This document shows, piece after piece, positions 35,466 through 47,557 of a DNA stretch of 64,000 nt. The position numbers were made by a program, and so were the translations under genes. The stretch lies in contig CATNEN010000032.1 in the NCBI GenBank assembly GCA_950097015.1, positions 682,001 through 746,000 on the forward strand. Reading direction: 5' to 3'. The notes beneath the pieces are model-generated. The model did no database searches. It saw only the letters and a list, made by a program, of their open reading frames with translations, and had not been told where the DNA came from. Source of the stretch: Macrostomum hystrix (taxonomy: Eukaryota > Platyhelminthes > Macrostomidae). How positions within the stretch are numbered: the stretch's first letter is position 1; every line of letters starts with the position of its first letter.

Positions 35466-35919
35466 TTCTTGAATGCAGCTAAAACTTTTTTGAAAAAACA
35501 GAAACAATTCAAAAATACCTTTTTGTATGTTTCTGGTTGGAATCAAATAAATATAGTAGACTTAGTAGAACTCTGCTGTTCAACAAAATATTATATTACA
35601 TTAGGCCAAAAAGTAAATGCTTTCAAAAACTTTTTAAAGCTTGAAGTGCCAATACCACCAATGCAGCAACAGCTACATAGATCTTGCTTGTTGAGATGCT
35701 AGGTTACAGTTGTTCTATGACATTGTTGACCTGACTAAAAGTAGCGTAAGTGTTTCTTGCAATTGTTATGTTAAATTTATTGCTATTGAACTTGAAAAAA
35801 TGCTCGCATTTTTGAATTACTCTAAATAGGTAGTCTTTATTGTTCTACTGCTCTATCATTTCCCAAAATGTATATATCAGGCATTAAGGCATTTTTCTGG
35901 ATTTCCACCCTTAATTCTT
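35466..35919. other. AT-rich spacer, nothing recognised
   Basis: Spacer between the MULE right end and the Merlin relic. No motif or array recognised. Confidence 0.4.
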
Positions 35920-36955
35920 TTTGTGCATTTTTGTGTACAGTATAATACTCTGATCCAGTAGATGATGACCCTAAAGCTGTTGTATTCCTCAATATAGCTC
36001 TCAAATAACAAGTTGGGTATGCTATGCATGTTGTGTAGGTAGTTCTTAGCAAGTGCCCAGGTGCCCTCAATCATATATGCCAAACACTCATACCTGAAAA
36101 TTAGGTCACAATTGGGAAAAACTAAGTTGTAATCAGGAGGAACTAAGGTGCAATCAGGGGAAATAAGTAGCATTTGGGAAGAAGTAAGTGCAATCAAGAC
36201 AAACTAAGTCACAGTTGGGAGGAACTAAGTCATAATTAGGAAGAACTATGTTGTAATCAGGGGAAATAAGTCACAATCAAGGGAACTAAGTGAAATTCAA
36301 GCCCACACAAGGCCTATATATAAGAGTGCACAAGAGTATGTGTACACATTAGTTTGCCAGACAGTACAGTATAGAGAGTTGTAGCCTACTGCCTACAGGG
36401 TACAGGTTTCAGTGCAGTTCAGTATTGCACATGCCCACCTTGTGTGCCAACCCCCCTTGTCCTTTAGTGTGTTGGCTGTGGTGGCATATTGGTAAGTCAC
36501 AAATCTGGACAAAAAGTAAGTTGCACTACACAGGTGAAATTTTTTAAGTTGGGCATGTATGCCCTCAATGGTGTTGGTGTGCACCATGTTGTCATTCGAG
36601 TCAATGAAATGCAGCCAATGGTTGGCAGGCCCAGTAATTAGTCAGCTCTAGAAGTTGTGCCAGAAAAAGATGCACACTGGCAAAGAATGAGCCTCTACAA
36701 ATAGAGTGCTGGTGCTGACACTGATGGCAGTCCCAGGAATAGACATCTACATAGTTGGGCATCTACCAACAGTGGAGCCGCATGTAAATGTTGCAACACT
36801 TGCCATAGTCTGGATCATGTTGGCTGCACACCAGAAGAAAATTTATGAAATAATTGTTTGCACACGAAGGATGCAGAGTTTTTCAAATTGCACACTAGTG
36901 CACACCAACATGGCATATCAGGTAGCGCCGATGAAGGGGCAGTGTGATAGAGAAT
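35920..36955 (-). mobile_element. Merlin transposon fossil
   Basis: Minus-strand fragments match the Merlin copy at 16477-17810. Near 36720 the reading is SWDCHQCQHQHSICRGSFF (compare AWDCHQCRHQHSIWKGSFF). At 36590-36545 it is HFIDSNDNMVHTNTIEG. Near 36080 it is MIEGTWALAKNYLHNMHS. The central catalytic part between the zinc ribbon and the HTNTIEG box is deleted, and the last box occurs twice, so this may be two overlapping relics. It is inactive. Confidence 0.8.
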
Positions 36956-36959
36956 GTAG

Positions 36960-37784
36960 CTGATTATCAACTACTTTGCTGATGTTGTATTGTGCAGCTC
37001 TCGGGTCAGAAAAAATGGCATCCAATGCCCTTGGATGCCGAGCGTCACTGTCACCAGAATAATAGGTTTTAGCAGCCTTGTCTAAAAATTTCTCGCAGGC
37101 CTGGCTGCCTATGGGGGGATCATCCACTTCAGCTTGGAGCAAAGCTGAAGGGTACAGTTGGATTGTCCTCCCTGCTGCTGCTGTTGTTGAGTGTGTGTAA
37201 CTTCGAACAAACGTTCCTAGCAACAGAGCCACTCGGGTTGACACCGCTGCAGAAACTGCTCTACCTTCCACTTGTCTCTGAGGCTCTCGCAACCATTGAA
37301 GCCTAAGTCAGCTCTAACGGCATCCCATCTCGGGCAGGCAAACCAGTGGTCTTTTGAGATCTTCGCCCCAGAAACTGCGCAATCTCTGCTGGGCTCCAGC
37401 TTCACCTTTTGGCGCCAGTAGTCAGCCTTCTTGCAGTGTCCGGTCCGGAGCTGCACCATCAGAACCTCGCAGCTCCGCGTCGTACTGCACTTCGTGATAG
37501 TGTCACAGTAGTGTTAAGCCTAGCGTTCTCTACTCTGAACAGTTGAAGGTTGTTAATGAAGTTCTTCATGCAACCCCAGTCTAACTGGGCAGAGCATTGG
37601 TCGAGTTGAGAGGCACGCTTCGCTTTCTCGTCTGCCTCCTCATTACTGGCGATCCCAACATGCCCTGGGATCCACTGAAGCCCCAGCCGGGACCACTCGC
37701 TGATTCGCCATAGCCTGCCGATGATAAGGAACAACCGCGTCGACGGGCTGGTCTTCTCGCTGCGGATCCTGAACAGTGCCGATT
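36960..37784 (-). mobile_element. 3' part of RNase H-bearing LINE, cut off by CACTA insertion
   Basis: Minus-strand continuation of the LINE whose 5' part is at 47561-49560. It begins with SALFRIRSEKTSP and includes the RNase H motif LQWIPGHVGIASNEEADEKA with its last catalytic Asp. It ends with a C-terminal zinc-knuckle-like region at 37459-37217 (LRTGHCKKADYW, CAVSG, HWFACP). A frame break separates the last two parts near 37459. The join with 47561 is in frame across the insertion if one copy of the 3-bp duplication is removed. Confidence 0.88.
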
Positions 37785-37787
37785 TAC
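37785..37787. repeat. Target-site duplication (TAC), left
   Basis: TAC directly before the CACTA left end, repeated at 47558-47560. The 3-bp size fits CACTA/EnSpm elements. Confidence 0.8.
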
Positions 37788-37804
37788 CCCGATGAAAATG
37801 TGAC

Positions 37805-38120
37805 TGTGTCCTAGAATCGTAAATGAAGCGTTTGCGTCGCATTTGAATCGCTTTTGAAGCCTTTCGGAGTTGCAATGGAGGACTGGGGCGAAAGTAATTC
37901 TGTGTGATTCAAAACCGACGAGATGTCACGGTACACGTCGTAAAAGAAGCGTATTTGAAGCGCTTCTGAATCACTTTGAAGCGTTTTGCGGAAACGCGTC
38001 AAAAACGATTCACTTGACGCGTTTTAGCGGCGTTTCTGAATCGTTTTTCACTCACAGTTGAATCGTTTGAATAGGGCTGTCGCTGAAGTGTATCGGCCGG
38101 ATCTGACGCGCTTCGAAGCG
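37805..38120. repeat. CACTA left subterminal repeats
   Basis: Dense short motifs with variants of gaatcgttt, gaagcgctt, tgacgcgttt and gcgtttctgaatcg in both orientations. In characterised CACTA elements such repeats bind the accessory transposase protein. That role here is inference. Confidence 0.7.
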
Positions 38121-38608
38121 CTTTTTGACTCGGAGTTGTAATTTTAGATTTTTTAAAACATATTTGAACAATTTCTGATTCCCTTCTGCTTCTCGGGGTC
38201 CTTATAGTACCATATTTTCGGAAATGAATAGTTACAAGAACTGTTCACACATGGAGTCGTTCAATCGGGGAAATCAAATTAAATGATCTGTGTCCCGGTA
38301 TCCATAAAAATGTAAGCCTGAATCAAAATAGTACGTTTGAAAGTGAAATATTTTTTCGTGACTTACGTTTCATTAGAATTGTCATTATTATTAATTAGAC
38401 TGTTTTAGTGAGCAATTAATCACTATGGCACTGTACTTTCATTTTATATTCAGCGGTACTTTTTTAATTCAGCAGGATAGCACGTCGAGTATATTATAGC
38501 CTTAACGGGCTTAACAATTTTAACAATTGACAAAAACTTAACAAAACTAACAAAAACGGAACAAATAGTAACGGGCTCAACAAATGGCCATGCCCATTAG
38601 TTCGCATC

Positions 38609-41479
38609 CTAATAATGAGCAGTCTCCTCGCCGGGCTCTCCATTCTGGTCAGACTGGTCGACTGCTGACTTTTTTGCACGGCGCCTCTGCTCACTGCGCA
38701 AGCGGCGGAATACTAGCTGAATATCCGCAGACGTCACTGCAGCTCCTGCGACGCGCACCAAGTACGACTGCACAACGTCCAGGACACTTGATGGCACTAG
38801 TTCGCGAGTGCCCTGGTTGCGAGTCCGGCCGGTCAATGATTTAGTCGCGATGTCTTCTTCCGAGAAAACTGCGCGCAGTATAGCCCGCACAAGCAGAAGC
38901 TGCGTGTGACTGGAACGCAACCTCTTATTCTCTTCTGTTGCGGACACCACCTCCGCGTAGCTTCTCGGCTTGACCTAGTGGAAGCAAGGAGGTGGACAAT
39001 TGTGCTGTGTGTTTGGAAGTGAACGTCAATTTTTCATCACCGTAATCATCAGGAAGAAAGAAACCTTGAATGGGTGCCCTGGAATCAGAGAGACCATATC
39101 GGGCATATCGGTCACGATACAGGCTGTGCCGCATGTGTCGGCATCAGCAGTTGCGGCAACATCGGCAACGGGCAGCGGGAATGCAGTAGCAGCAACGGAC
39201 ACAGTAGCCGCAGCTGAATGTGGCGCGTCCAATGGAATGCCCATCAGCTCAGCCAGCATTCCAGACGCAAAATCACCCGTGTCCGCGACTGTCTGTGCTG
39301 CTGGTGCATTGCTGCTGGCTGCATCTCTGATAGCATCAGCGAAATGGGCGATGCGAAGAAATTGCGCCCTGCATGCTGCCTTTGAACTGGAACTGTCATG
39401 CTGTACCTTAGTGATAGAAAGTGAAAAGGCTTGACTATACAGTCTTGACATTTCTAGCATTTGCGAGTAGATATTTGGGCCCCGTGCTGCTCACCTGGAC
39501 CAACTCCGCTTGTAGTTTATCCAGCTCCTTCTCCAGGCCCGAAATACGGAGACGCATTGCAGTGCTCTCCTGCTGCAACCTGGCGTTGGCTAAGTCCTTC
39601 GCGGCGCTATCCTCCTTGAGCCGCTGTTGCTCAACTTGCAAACCATGCATTGTGTGCTGCACACTCTGCAGCTCAGCGTCGCGCACGTGGCACTGCGTGC
39701 AGTCAAGCGACACTGAAAATGAGGGATTTGACGCATTGAACATTCGTTGCCGAACTCGTGCTTCCCGTTTAGTTGCTGTCCCCATAAGACAGTGCTGTAC
39801 ACATTGCTTCTTGGGGTCGGCTTCTTAGCCCATTGCAGTAAAACGTAATACCACTAGTGAAACCCGTTAGCTGGAGGTTACCCTAAGAAGCAGCAGCTGC
39901 TCGTTGCCCTGAAGTTTCCGGACTCAATGAATTGAAACACCCACATGAACCTACCAGTAGCTGCGGCAGCGCCTGTAAAGGTGTTCGCGGCAGCGGCACC
40001 GTATGCGGCGAGGTCAGCCGGAGTATTTTGCCGGAGTACGGGCGACTCTGCCTGAAAGTCTGTGAGGTAGGATGATTGCTCAGCCTTAGGATCTGAGAGG
40101 CTCGGCTTGTGACTTTGTGTCGATGAACTTGAACAGTCAATTGAGACGTACCTGTCCCGACTGGAATGGAAGCAGTAGCTGTGGTGGCAGCCTGCCTATT
40201 AGGAGCAGCGGCAGCAGCGCTAGCCCGCTTTCCAGCAGCGATGTCTGGGGCAGCCTGCTTATTAGCAGCAGCGGCAGCACCGGCAGCCCGCTTACTAGCA
40301 GCGGCGACAGAGGCAGCCTGCTTACTAGCAGCGGCGACAGAGGCAGCCTGCTTACTAGCAGCGGCGGAGGCGACGGACTTCGGGACGGTGGATGCGGCAG
40401 CAGCTTGGGGATCCCGATGTAGTCGTACGGGCGACTCTGCCTGAAAGTCTGTGAGGTAGGATGATTGCTCAGCCTTAGGATCTGAGAGGCTCGGCTTGTG
40501 ACTTTGTGTCGATGAACTTGAACAGTCAATTGAGACGTACCTGTCCCGACTGGAATGGAAGCAGTAGCTGTGGTGGCAGCCTGCCTATTAGGAGCAGCGG
40601 CAGCAGCGCTAGCCCGCTTTCCAGCAGCGATGTCTGGGGCAGCCTGCTTATTAGCAGCAGCGGCAGCACCGGCAGCCCGCTTACTAGCAGCGGCGACAGA
40701 GGCAGCCTGCTTACTAGCATCGGCGACAGAGGCAGCCTGCTTACTAGCAGCGGCGACAGAGGCAGCCTGCTTATTAGCAGCGGCGACAGAGGCAACCTGC
40801 TTACTAGCAGCGGCGACAGAGGCAACCTGCTTACTAGCAGCGGCGACAGAGGCAGCCTGCTTATTAGCAGCGGCGGAGGCGACGGACTTCGGGACGGTGG
40901 ATGCGGCAGCAGCTTGGGGATCCCGATGTAGTCGTACGGGCGACTCTGCATGAAAGTCTGTGAGGTAGGATGATTGCTCAGCCTTAGGATCTGAGAGGCT
41001 CGGCTTGTGACTTTGTGTCAATGAACTTGAGCAGTCAATTGAGACTTACATGCCCCGACTGGAATGGCTGGCATGGATGCAGCGGTGTGACGCTTGGGGA
41101 TGGTTGTGGCCGGCTTTACGGCTGCCTGATTTATTGGCTCCTCAATAGTGGCTGGCTCAGCAGCTTGGGCACTTGCTGATGCAGTTGCGGAGCCATTCGA
41201 ACCACGTCTTGGCAGCTTTGAAGGTGGTTTCAGGCGTGACACGCTACTGTGTGGCAAGTTCTTAGGTCGGTGACCCCGCGCCTTCAGGTGTACCGCCCCG
41301 GAGCAGCCGTCACACAAATACTTAGAGCTAATGGGGCACTTGGAACAGCAAATCGCCGCGACCTTGTCGCAGCGACCGCATCGAAATGCAACTGTTAGCT
41401 GTGCTGCTGGGCGCACTGGGATGGCACCGGTGTTGTCCGCAATGTGACTGGGACTGTGCATATACCTACGCTTTGGCAT
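38609..41479 (-). CDS. CACTA-encoded B-box / coiled-coil / BEN domain protein
   Basis: Seven exons with GT-AG sites and matching phases: 41479-41050, 40990-40541, 40481-40152, 40092-39955, 39712-39495, 39406-39065 and 38974-38609. They give one open frame of about 757 aa. Residues 34-70 form a B-box-like zinc finger (CGRC, CSKC, CDGC, then H64 and H70). Exons 2-4 are tandem duplicates, each starting DPKAEQSSYLTDF and rich in AASVAAASKQ-type repeats. Exon 5 is a coiled coil (LEKELDKLQAELVQ) after a CTQC pair. Exon 6 is Ser/Ala-rich. Exon 7 is a BEN domain (LLLVRAILRAVFSEEDIATK, then SLTGRTRN, LVPSSVLDVVQSYL, IQLVFRRLR). BEN domains bind DNA and chromatin proteins. I infer a TnpA-like role binding element ends or targeting chromatin. 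The intact frame argues for recent selection or recent insertion. Confidence 0.82.
39955..40990 (-). repeat. Exon-scale tandem duplication in CACTA accessory gene
   Basis: Three copies of a block containing the acceptor, DPKAEQSSYLTDF codons, an Ala-rich 30-bp repeat array and the donor. They start at about 40990, 40481 and 40092. Spacings are about 509 and 389 bp. Copies one and two differ mainly in the number of 30-bp internal units (AASVAAASKQ). Copy three is shortened after QAESPV. Confidence 0.88.
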
Positions 41480-44400
41480 GCTTCTGTAGGTATGATTGGA
41501 GGGACGTAGCTGACATGTATGTGGGTGTTCTGATTTACGTTTTTACAAAACAGAATGAGAAAGAAGTACAACGCGCAACAAAGTAAATTTCTTGAATCAA
41601 CGCATTCTTAATTGCAACGCATGTAATTAAGGTCGGACATATTTTCTTATTTGCCTTCGCGTTAATGAATCATGAATCATGAATCATCCATCTTAAATTC
41701 AGCGTGTGTGGTGCGAATTTTAGCGGATTGGGGAGTTTAAATGCTTCAACGTCGGGGATCGGGAGGTCGGGGAGGTCTAGGTACACGAGAAGCAGTCACT
41801 GTAGTCACTGCAGAAGCAGTCGATCTATTTCCTACAATAATGGATTCTTTAATGTCAACATGAGTTCAGCTTTGTTACGAGTGTGATATCTGGGGATGAG
41901 GCATGAGGGCAATGTGACTGTCCGTTACAGCGCAAGTGCCCAATATCTGCGCAGCGCGTAGATAAACGTCCGCGCTGTCCGGCAAGTCATCGAAAGGATG
42001 ACATGCCAGTCGGCGAACATGGCTGTAGCTGCAGCCTGCCTGGTCAGGGTCTGCAATTCCCGACAACAAAAACAGTGGCTGCATTGGTGGATCCGCCAGT
42101 GGCAGCGGTCGGACGCGGATGCTGATAGTAATGTCGTCTTCAGCTCGTCGAATTTCTTGTACACGGCCAAAAAAAAGCTCTCCGATCGTATGGAAAGCCG
42201 CTACGAAGCAGGAGAGCGTCCGACGAAGTCGCAGCCTTGCCGTGTAGGCCTCGACGTGAAAGCCGTTGGCCAACAATGCTCGCTGGAAGCGTCCGGGCCT
42301 GTAGCGCAAGGGTCGGGACAGCCTAACAGCAGCAATGCACTTGTCTGCTTCCTGCTGCGCAGTCACACCGGCCAGTGTCAGAGACGCCTGTGTCTCTCGA
42401 CACGCCACCTCCACGGCCAGCACTTTGCACAGCTCTGGTGCCAGATTCCGCCGGCCATGCAACTTGGTCAGCAGCCGTCCATGCTGAGACTCGAATAGGC
42501 CGGTAGACAACCTGTGCACTGGTCCGTACAGGTCGGCGTATGTGTGCATATGCCTGGTGACCTATTGTTGGTCAATATCGTGAAGTGCGGTACGATTGAT
42601 AGGAGGCTAAGCGTATTTCTCGAATTCCATCACTGTACTATCGAGACAGACTCACGTGGTGCACATTGTACGTGAGGCCCCGTCTAGAGTACAGCGGCTC
42701 CATCTGATGAGCGAAATGGCGCAGGCTTATGTGCGCCCGCTGCACCTCATGTAGTGGCGCATTCTCCAACGTTAACCAAAAAAAGGCGGATGAAAGCAGC
42801 AGGAAGTGCTGCGCGTACATCTCCGGAAGAACGTCAGAAAAGACTAAGGGCCCATACAACATGAGCCAGGCCTCCAGTTCGTGACCCCTGAAATGCCCAA
42901 GGTCGCGTAGCGTCCTCGGTGGCCGCTGAATGGCTCCTCTGGGCACACGAATGGTGGCCGTCAGCGCGTCAATAAGCGGAATAGAGTTTCGCAGTACGGG
43001 CGACGCTGTAGAGCAAAAGTTGAATAAGAATGGAATAACTGGTTAGTAAGTCCTAAACTGTCTAAGCAAGTATGTTACACAGGCAAATAAAAACTGACAT
43101 GCGTTACTATCCGGCCGCTTCATGCCAAACAGCTGTAACAGAATCCACTTTACAGGGCCCTCGCACAGCTGGTGCAGATAGCAAGGTGGTGTGGCTGTCA
43201 TGAAATTGTGGAGTATGATTCTATCATAGTATATATAGTGACACTCCTAGTAGAATACACTACTTGCAAACCCAACGAAAAAATGTGTTACTAGCGCACC
43301 CAGGACGTAGTTGAATCCAACGAGTTCGTTCAGGGCAGACACAAACTTGACGCCCAGGCTGCCTCCGGACATTGCTAAGTGCACAGTGTCATGGAGAGTG
43401 CGGTATTCCGGCTGCTCGCAGCCATACTCAGCAGCCAAGGCCAAATCCTCGGCAGCCACATCCGGCGAAAATATGCGGGCCTGCCCATGTCCAGAAGGAA
43501 CAGACCTGGCATAGCATTTGTCACAGCCGTGGACTGCATTGAAGCGCATTATGCCCATGGTCCCATGGAAGAATTAGTCGTAAAATGTCGCTTACAGGAA
43601 AGGCGTCGATGCAAAGTGTGTAGGATAAGTCCTGCCTGGCATCGAGACAGATCCTCTGCTTAAACTGCTCGTATCCCTTCGAAGTGAATAAACTGAGTAC
43701 TCCAGGCTCGGCCTGATGGTCCACCGGGAAGGTAACCCGCTGAAGCAGGCCATCCGCCTCAACGAGCAGTCGCAGCTGCTTCGCCACGTCAGCCTTCCAA
43801 TATGTGCAGCGACTCTCGGTGGACAGCGCAGCTGTACAATTACCACAGACAGCGTCTCTTTCTTCAACCGTGGACAGACAGCCAGCACAGAAGTGCGTCC
43901 TCCTGCCAGGGCGCCGATCCACACTCAGTGCACAGTGTAAACTATGTGGAGATACAGGAATGGACGCACCTGTGGGCAATGTGTCCTCAATTAAGCGCAG
44001 CACATCGCGAACGACTGCACCCGTCAGACCGTGTCGCATCACCAGCTGCTGCATCGCCACAGCGAAACTCCCATGCGTATGGCGACTTCCAGGACAGACG
44101 GGTTCCAGTAACCTAGCGTCCACATATGGCTCATCGTCGTCCGAGACACTACTACTGCTGCTGCTACTAGGCGGGGTAAAAAATGCGGCAGCATCAGTAT
44201 CATCGCCAGCCTCATCCTTAACATCAACCTCAGCCTCAGTCTCAGCCTCAATCTCAGCCTCATGCCATTCGCTGTCATCATCAAGATCCGTTGACATTGA
44301 TGGACCTGCCCCGGCTGCCGGCTGAGCTGCAGCTGTCAGTTGACGCTCCTGACGCATGCGGTCGCGCCTCCTTTTTTGCCGAAGAGCATCGCCTCGGCGA

Positions 44401-44756
44401 AGCCTCCCAGTCGGGTCGGAATCGGCCAATGCACGCTCGCGCCGCCTGTACTCCTTCCTATGGAGTTGACGTGCCTGACGAATGTCCAACTGAAACGTCA
44501 GTTTAAACAAATACTGCGTGTACGGTGCCACATATGACTAAGTTTTGTTATGCGCAATTCCATATATATTTTTCAGCTTGATGTGATTTATTCCTACCAT
44601 TTCATTCATACTCTTGTCAGCGCTGCTGTGTCTTTAGACTACTAATAAAATGAGTATGCTACGAAGAACAAGTATCTTAACATATTAACATTCCCAGTGG
44701 CAAAGACAATTTGGAAGTAGCTGGTAACTTCTATGGCTACCTCAGGCAGTAGAAAA

Positions 44757-44993
44757 ATGAGATTAAATAAGATTAAATAAGATTAAATAAGATTAAATAA
44801 GATTAAATAAGACTTAATAAGATTTAATAAGATTAAATAGGACTTAATAAGATTTAATAAGATTAAATAAGACTTAATAAGACTTAATAAGATTTAATAA
44901 GATTTAATAAGATTTAATAAGATTAAATAAGACTTAATAAGACTTAATAAGATTTAATAAGATTTAATAAGATTTAATAAGATTAAGATTATT
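44757..44993. repeat. 10-bp microsatellite-like array in CACTA intron
   Basis: About 23 copies of a 10-bp unit, gattaaataa, with variants gacttaataa and gatttaataa. It lies in the long first intron of the transposase gene. Confidence 0.92.
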
Positions 44994-46198
44994 ATAGAAC
45001 TTGGCAAGACTTTCTACTTCTTTAATTAAAGAAGTAAAATAAAGTGTGACGTAAAAAACGAAAGCTGGTGTATAGTGCAGAATAGTGTCATAGGATTTAG
45101 GACATCGGATATCATTTCTACATTTAAGTTGGTAACTGCTGTAATGATCTGATAAGTTTCAACATTTTATTATGTGAACTCCATCGTAAAATTTAATGTG
45201 ATTTTAATTAATTTGAGTTTTGAATTTACTCTATCATTTTTACCCACCATATGCTAAATATGAGCTAGTCAGAACGCAATACAATAATAATATTATTATT
45301 ATGCATTAGCCATTCAATGTTAGCATCAGTACCCTGTCTGCTAAAGGTGAACTTTATAATAAACACTTTCATCAGCCTATTTATTCATATTAATTGTATG
45401 CAGAATTCAATTTCACTTAACAAATGAAGCCAGTTTACATTGCAATATACAGTGCAGTAATGCTGCAGAATTTTATACACTTGAAATATTGCAATGTTGA
45501 AATGAGTTTCAGCATATTTTTGTGAACTCAGTTGTACAGTTTTTTATACGATTTTAATTACTTTTTTCATTTACTTTCTTCACCCTCTATGGCAAAATGA
45601 GTTTTGCAGAAAAAATAGAGTAATATTATTGTCATGCACCACCATTCAGTATCAGTACCATTATCATTATCAGAATTATCAGTATAGTATCAATATTAGA
45701 TCAGTTATCATAAAGCACCCTTTCTTCTAAAAGGTGAAATATAAAATGAATTTCATAGGCCTATTTATAAGTTGTATGCTGAATTCCAGTTCACCTGATA
45801 AAGTAAGTTTACATTACAATTCAGTACAGTAGTACAACCAAAAATAGTTCAAACCAAAAATAGTCTTTTAACTAGAACACTAACCAAGTCTCTGTAATTT
45901 TTGTCATAATTAATGCTTTAAAGAAAGAGTAGTAATCACTACACAGTTAAGAGTGCCACCGCTAAAAGAACATTGCACTTAATTGCAATTTTGGATTTTA
46001 CGATCTCCAAAAACCGCACGAAAGCACAAGTATATTCAAATCGATAAATTTTATAAACGCGATTTAATTATGAATAAGCTAGACTCTGAAGCAGTTAAAT
46101 ATATTATTTATTCATACAGCCCGTAGCAATGTAATTCTATCTAGCCGGTTATTTAAAAAAATATTTTTTTAAATGCATGCAGTCCGGATTTTACTTAC
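44994..46198. other. CACTA transposase intron 1, AT-rich with diverged duplication
   Basis: No coding segment. Two related stretches, about 45120-45420 and 45480-45830, share runs such as gatttta-att, tttactct/tttactttc and tcagtacca, then a gtgaaatata / ggtgaacttta segment. They look like an old tandem duplication of about 360 bp. Confidence 0.4.
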
Positions 46199-46213
46199 CT
46201 GCTTCGCTTGCAT

Positions 46214-47557
46214 TTCATTGTTGTCTCGGCGAAGAATACTTAGAGCAAGTCTGAAATTGCTAACTCTGCTTCTCTAAATAAAAGCAGAAATATTTCGCGC
46301 AAATAAAGCCCACTTTGTACCGGCCCCTGAACGGAAGGATAGTGTTGTACGATTGCGTTGCTTTTTCTCATAGGACAACTAGTGCTGTTAGATTCAACAG
46401 ACATTTAGAGATAAGCATGAAACGGCACAATTTCATGTAAATTTAGTTATCATTTAATCTGACATTGAACAGACATCCTTTTCTTGACACGTCTCGTTGT
46501 GACACCCACTTACAACCAGTCGTGCTTGCAGCAAATTTGTAAAATAAATTAACAAGGTGGATTTTTTATAACAGTACGCGCGTGCTTAAAGTCATCCAAA
46601 CTAGGCAAAAATTTGGTGTCAAATAGGCTTAAATTGATATTCTGGAAACTTATTTATTAATAAGAAGTTAAATGGGTGCAGATATTCTCGCACTGTAATT
46701 TTAAAGTCGCAGCAGTTTCAATTGCCCCACGGCGTCCGAACTGCGGCATGAACGCTAGTCATAAAAAACGTGGCACTATGACACTAAAAATACTTTACTT
46801 TGCCTACAACTGAGAGCTCATTGTAAAAAGAACAAGCACAAAAATAGAGTCAGCGTCACGAGTCAAGTTCAAAGTCCGCCCGTCAGACTAAGTCGTCAAT
46901 TCGCCACATTTGATCATAGTTACGAGCATACAGTGGAATTCTGTAGAAGTAAGGAAACATTGCACACAGTTTCCCAGGTCCAATATGCTCCATCGCAACA
47001 TGGTCGCCTCTTCATGCTGTTTGGTGGCTCTGAAATACAAATGGGGGTGGTTCTTTGAGACAAAATTGTCGTTGAGACAACTATTTCAAAGTTAGGTTAG
47101 TTGAGGATAGATAATGAAGATGCATAGCATTTTGTAGTCTGTATTTTTAATAAGTCACTTCGGCTGGGGTTGGGCCTGTCTAAATTAGCATGGATAAATA
47201 GTTTGTAACTGAGGTGAAATTGAGTTAGAGCTTATTAATTACAATAGCAGATTTAAATGAAATGTCAAGTGTCGGGTAGGAATCCGACATAAATACTGTG
47301 CAGCAGGAAGAATACTTGAATTCGTTCTAACACGTTGCAGAAACTGTGTGAAAAACTTGAAACGCATCAGATACGCTTCAGAAACGATTCTAGCCATCCG
47401 AAAATGTTGTGCGACTCACTCACCCACCCTTGAATCGTTTTAGAATCACTAGAATCGTTTCTGAGTCACTAGACGCGCATTTGAATCACTTGACGCGCAT
47501 TTGAATCACATAAAACGATTCAAATGCGACTCTTGTCACGGTAACGTTTTCATCGGG
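46214..47557. other. CACTA right-end region
   Basis: Presumed promoter and 5' end of the transposase gene, followed by subterminal repeats (about 47320-47530: cttgaaacgcatcagatacg, gaatcgttttagaatcacta, tgacgcgcatttgaatca) and the right TIR. No additional gene recognised; the frame 46910-47095 lacks motifs. Confidence 0.5.

Larger units (their letters stand above)
41875..46213 (-). pseudogene. CACTA (EnSpm/CMC) transposase, central segment missing
   Basis: Catalytic protein of the element. Exons read: 46213-46199 (MQAKQ), 44489 to about 43570, about 43558-43300, 43194-43108, 43005-42656 and 42561-41875. Phases agree at all junctions except one. The first large exon has an acidic Ser-rich stretch, CxxC pairs (CAGCLSTVEERDAVCGNC), TFPVDHQ, GYEQFKQRICLD and YTLCIDAFPVSD. 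Later exons have FNAVHGCDKCYA, PPCYLHQLCEGPVKWILLQLF, RPPRTLRDLGHFRGHELEAW, MLYGPLVFSDVLPEMYAQHF, NVHH, and YGPVHRLSTGLFESQHGRLL. All are typical of CACTA transposases. Between CIDAFPVSD and FNAVHGC about 80-100 residues usual in the family are missing and the frame shifts (near 43545-43575). This copy is probably inactive. Confidence 0.85.
37788..47557 (-). mobile_element. CACTA/EnSpm-type DNA transposon, complete ends
   Basis: A 9770-bp element with short TIRs (cccgatgaaaatgt left; cccgatgaaaacgt inverted right) and a TAC target duplication. Both subterminal regions carry many direct and inverted short motifs such as gaatcgttt, tgacgcg and gaagcg (about 37810-38110 and 47320-47530), as is typical of CACTA elements. 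It carries two minus-strand genes: a transposase (41875-46213) and an accessory gene (38609-41479). It sits inside the RNase H part of a LINE and interrupts that frame. Confidence 0.92.

Noticed and set aside
36706-36963. 85-codon plus-strand frame
   Set aside because: Antisense to the Merlin relic (WDCHQCQHQHS read on minus).
40506-40953. Plus-strand frames over the alanine-rich repeats
   Set aside because: Shadows of the accessory-gene exons, which have matching splice phases on the minus strand.
43804-44325. 173-codon plus-strand frame in CACTA
   Set aside because: Antisense to the acidic, Ser-rich part of the transposase exon.
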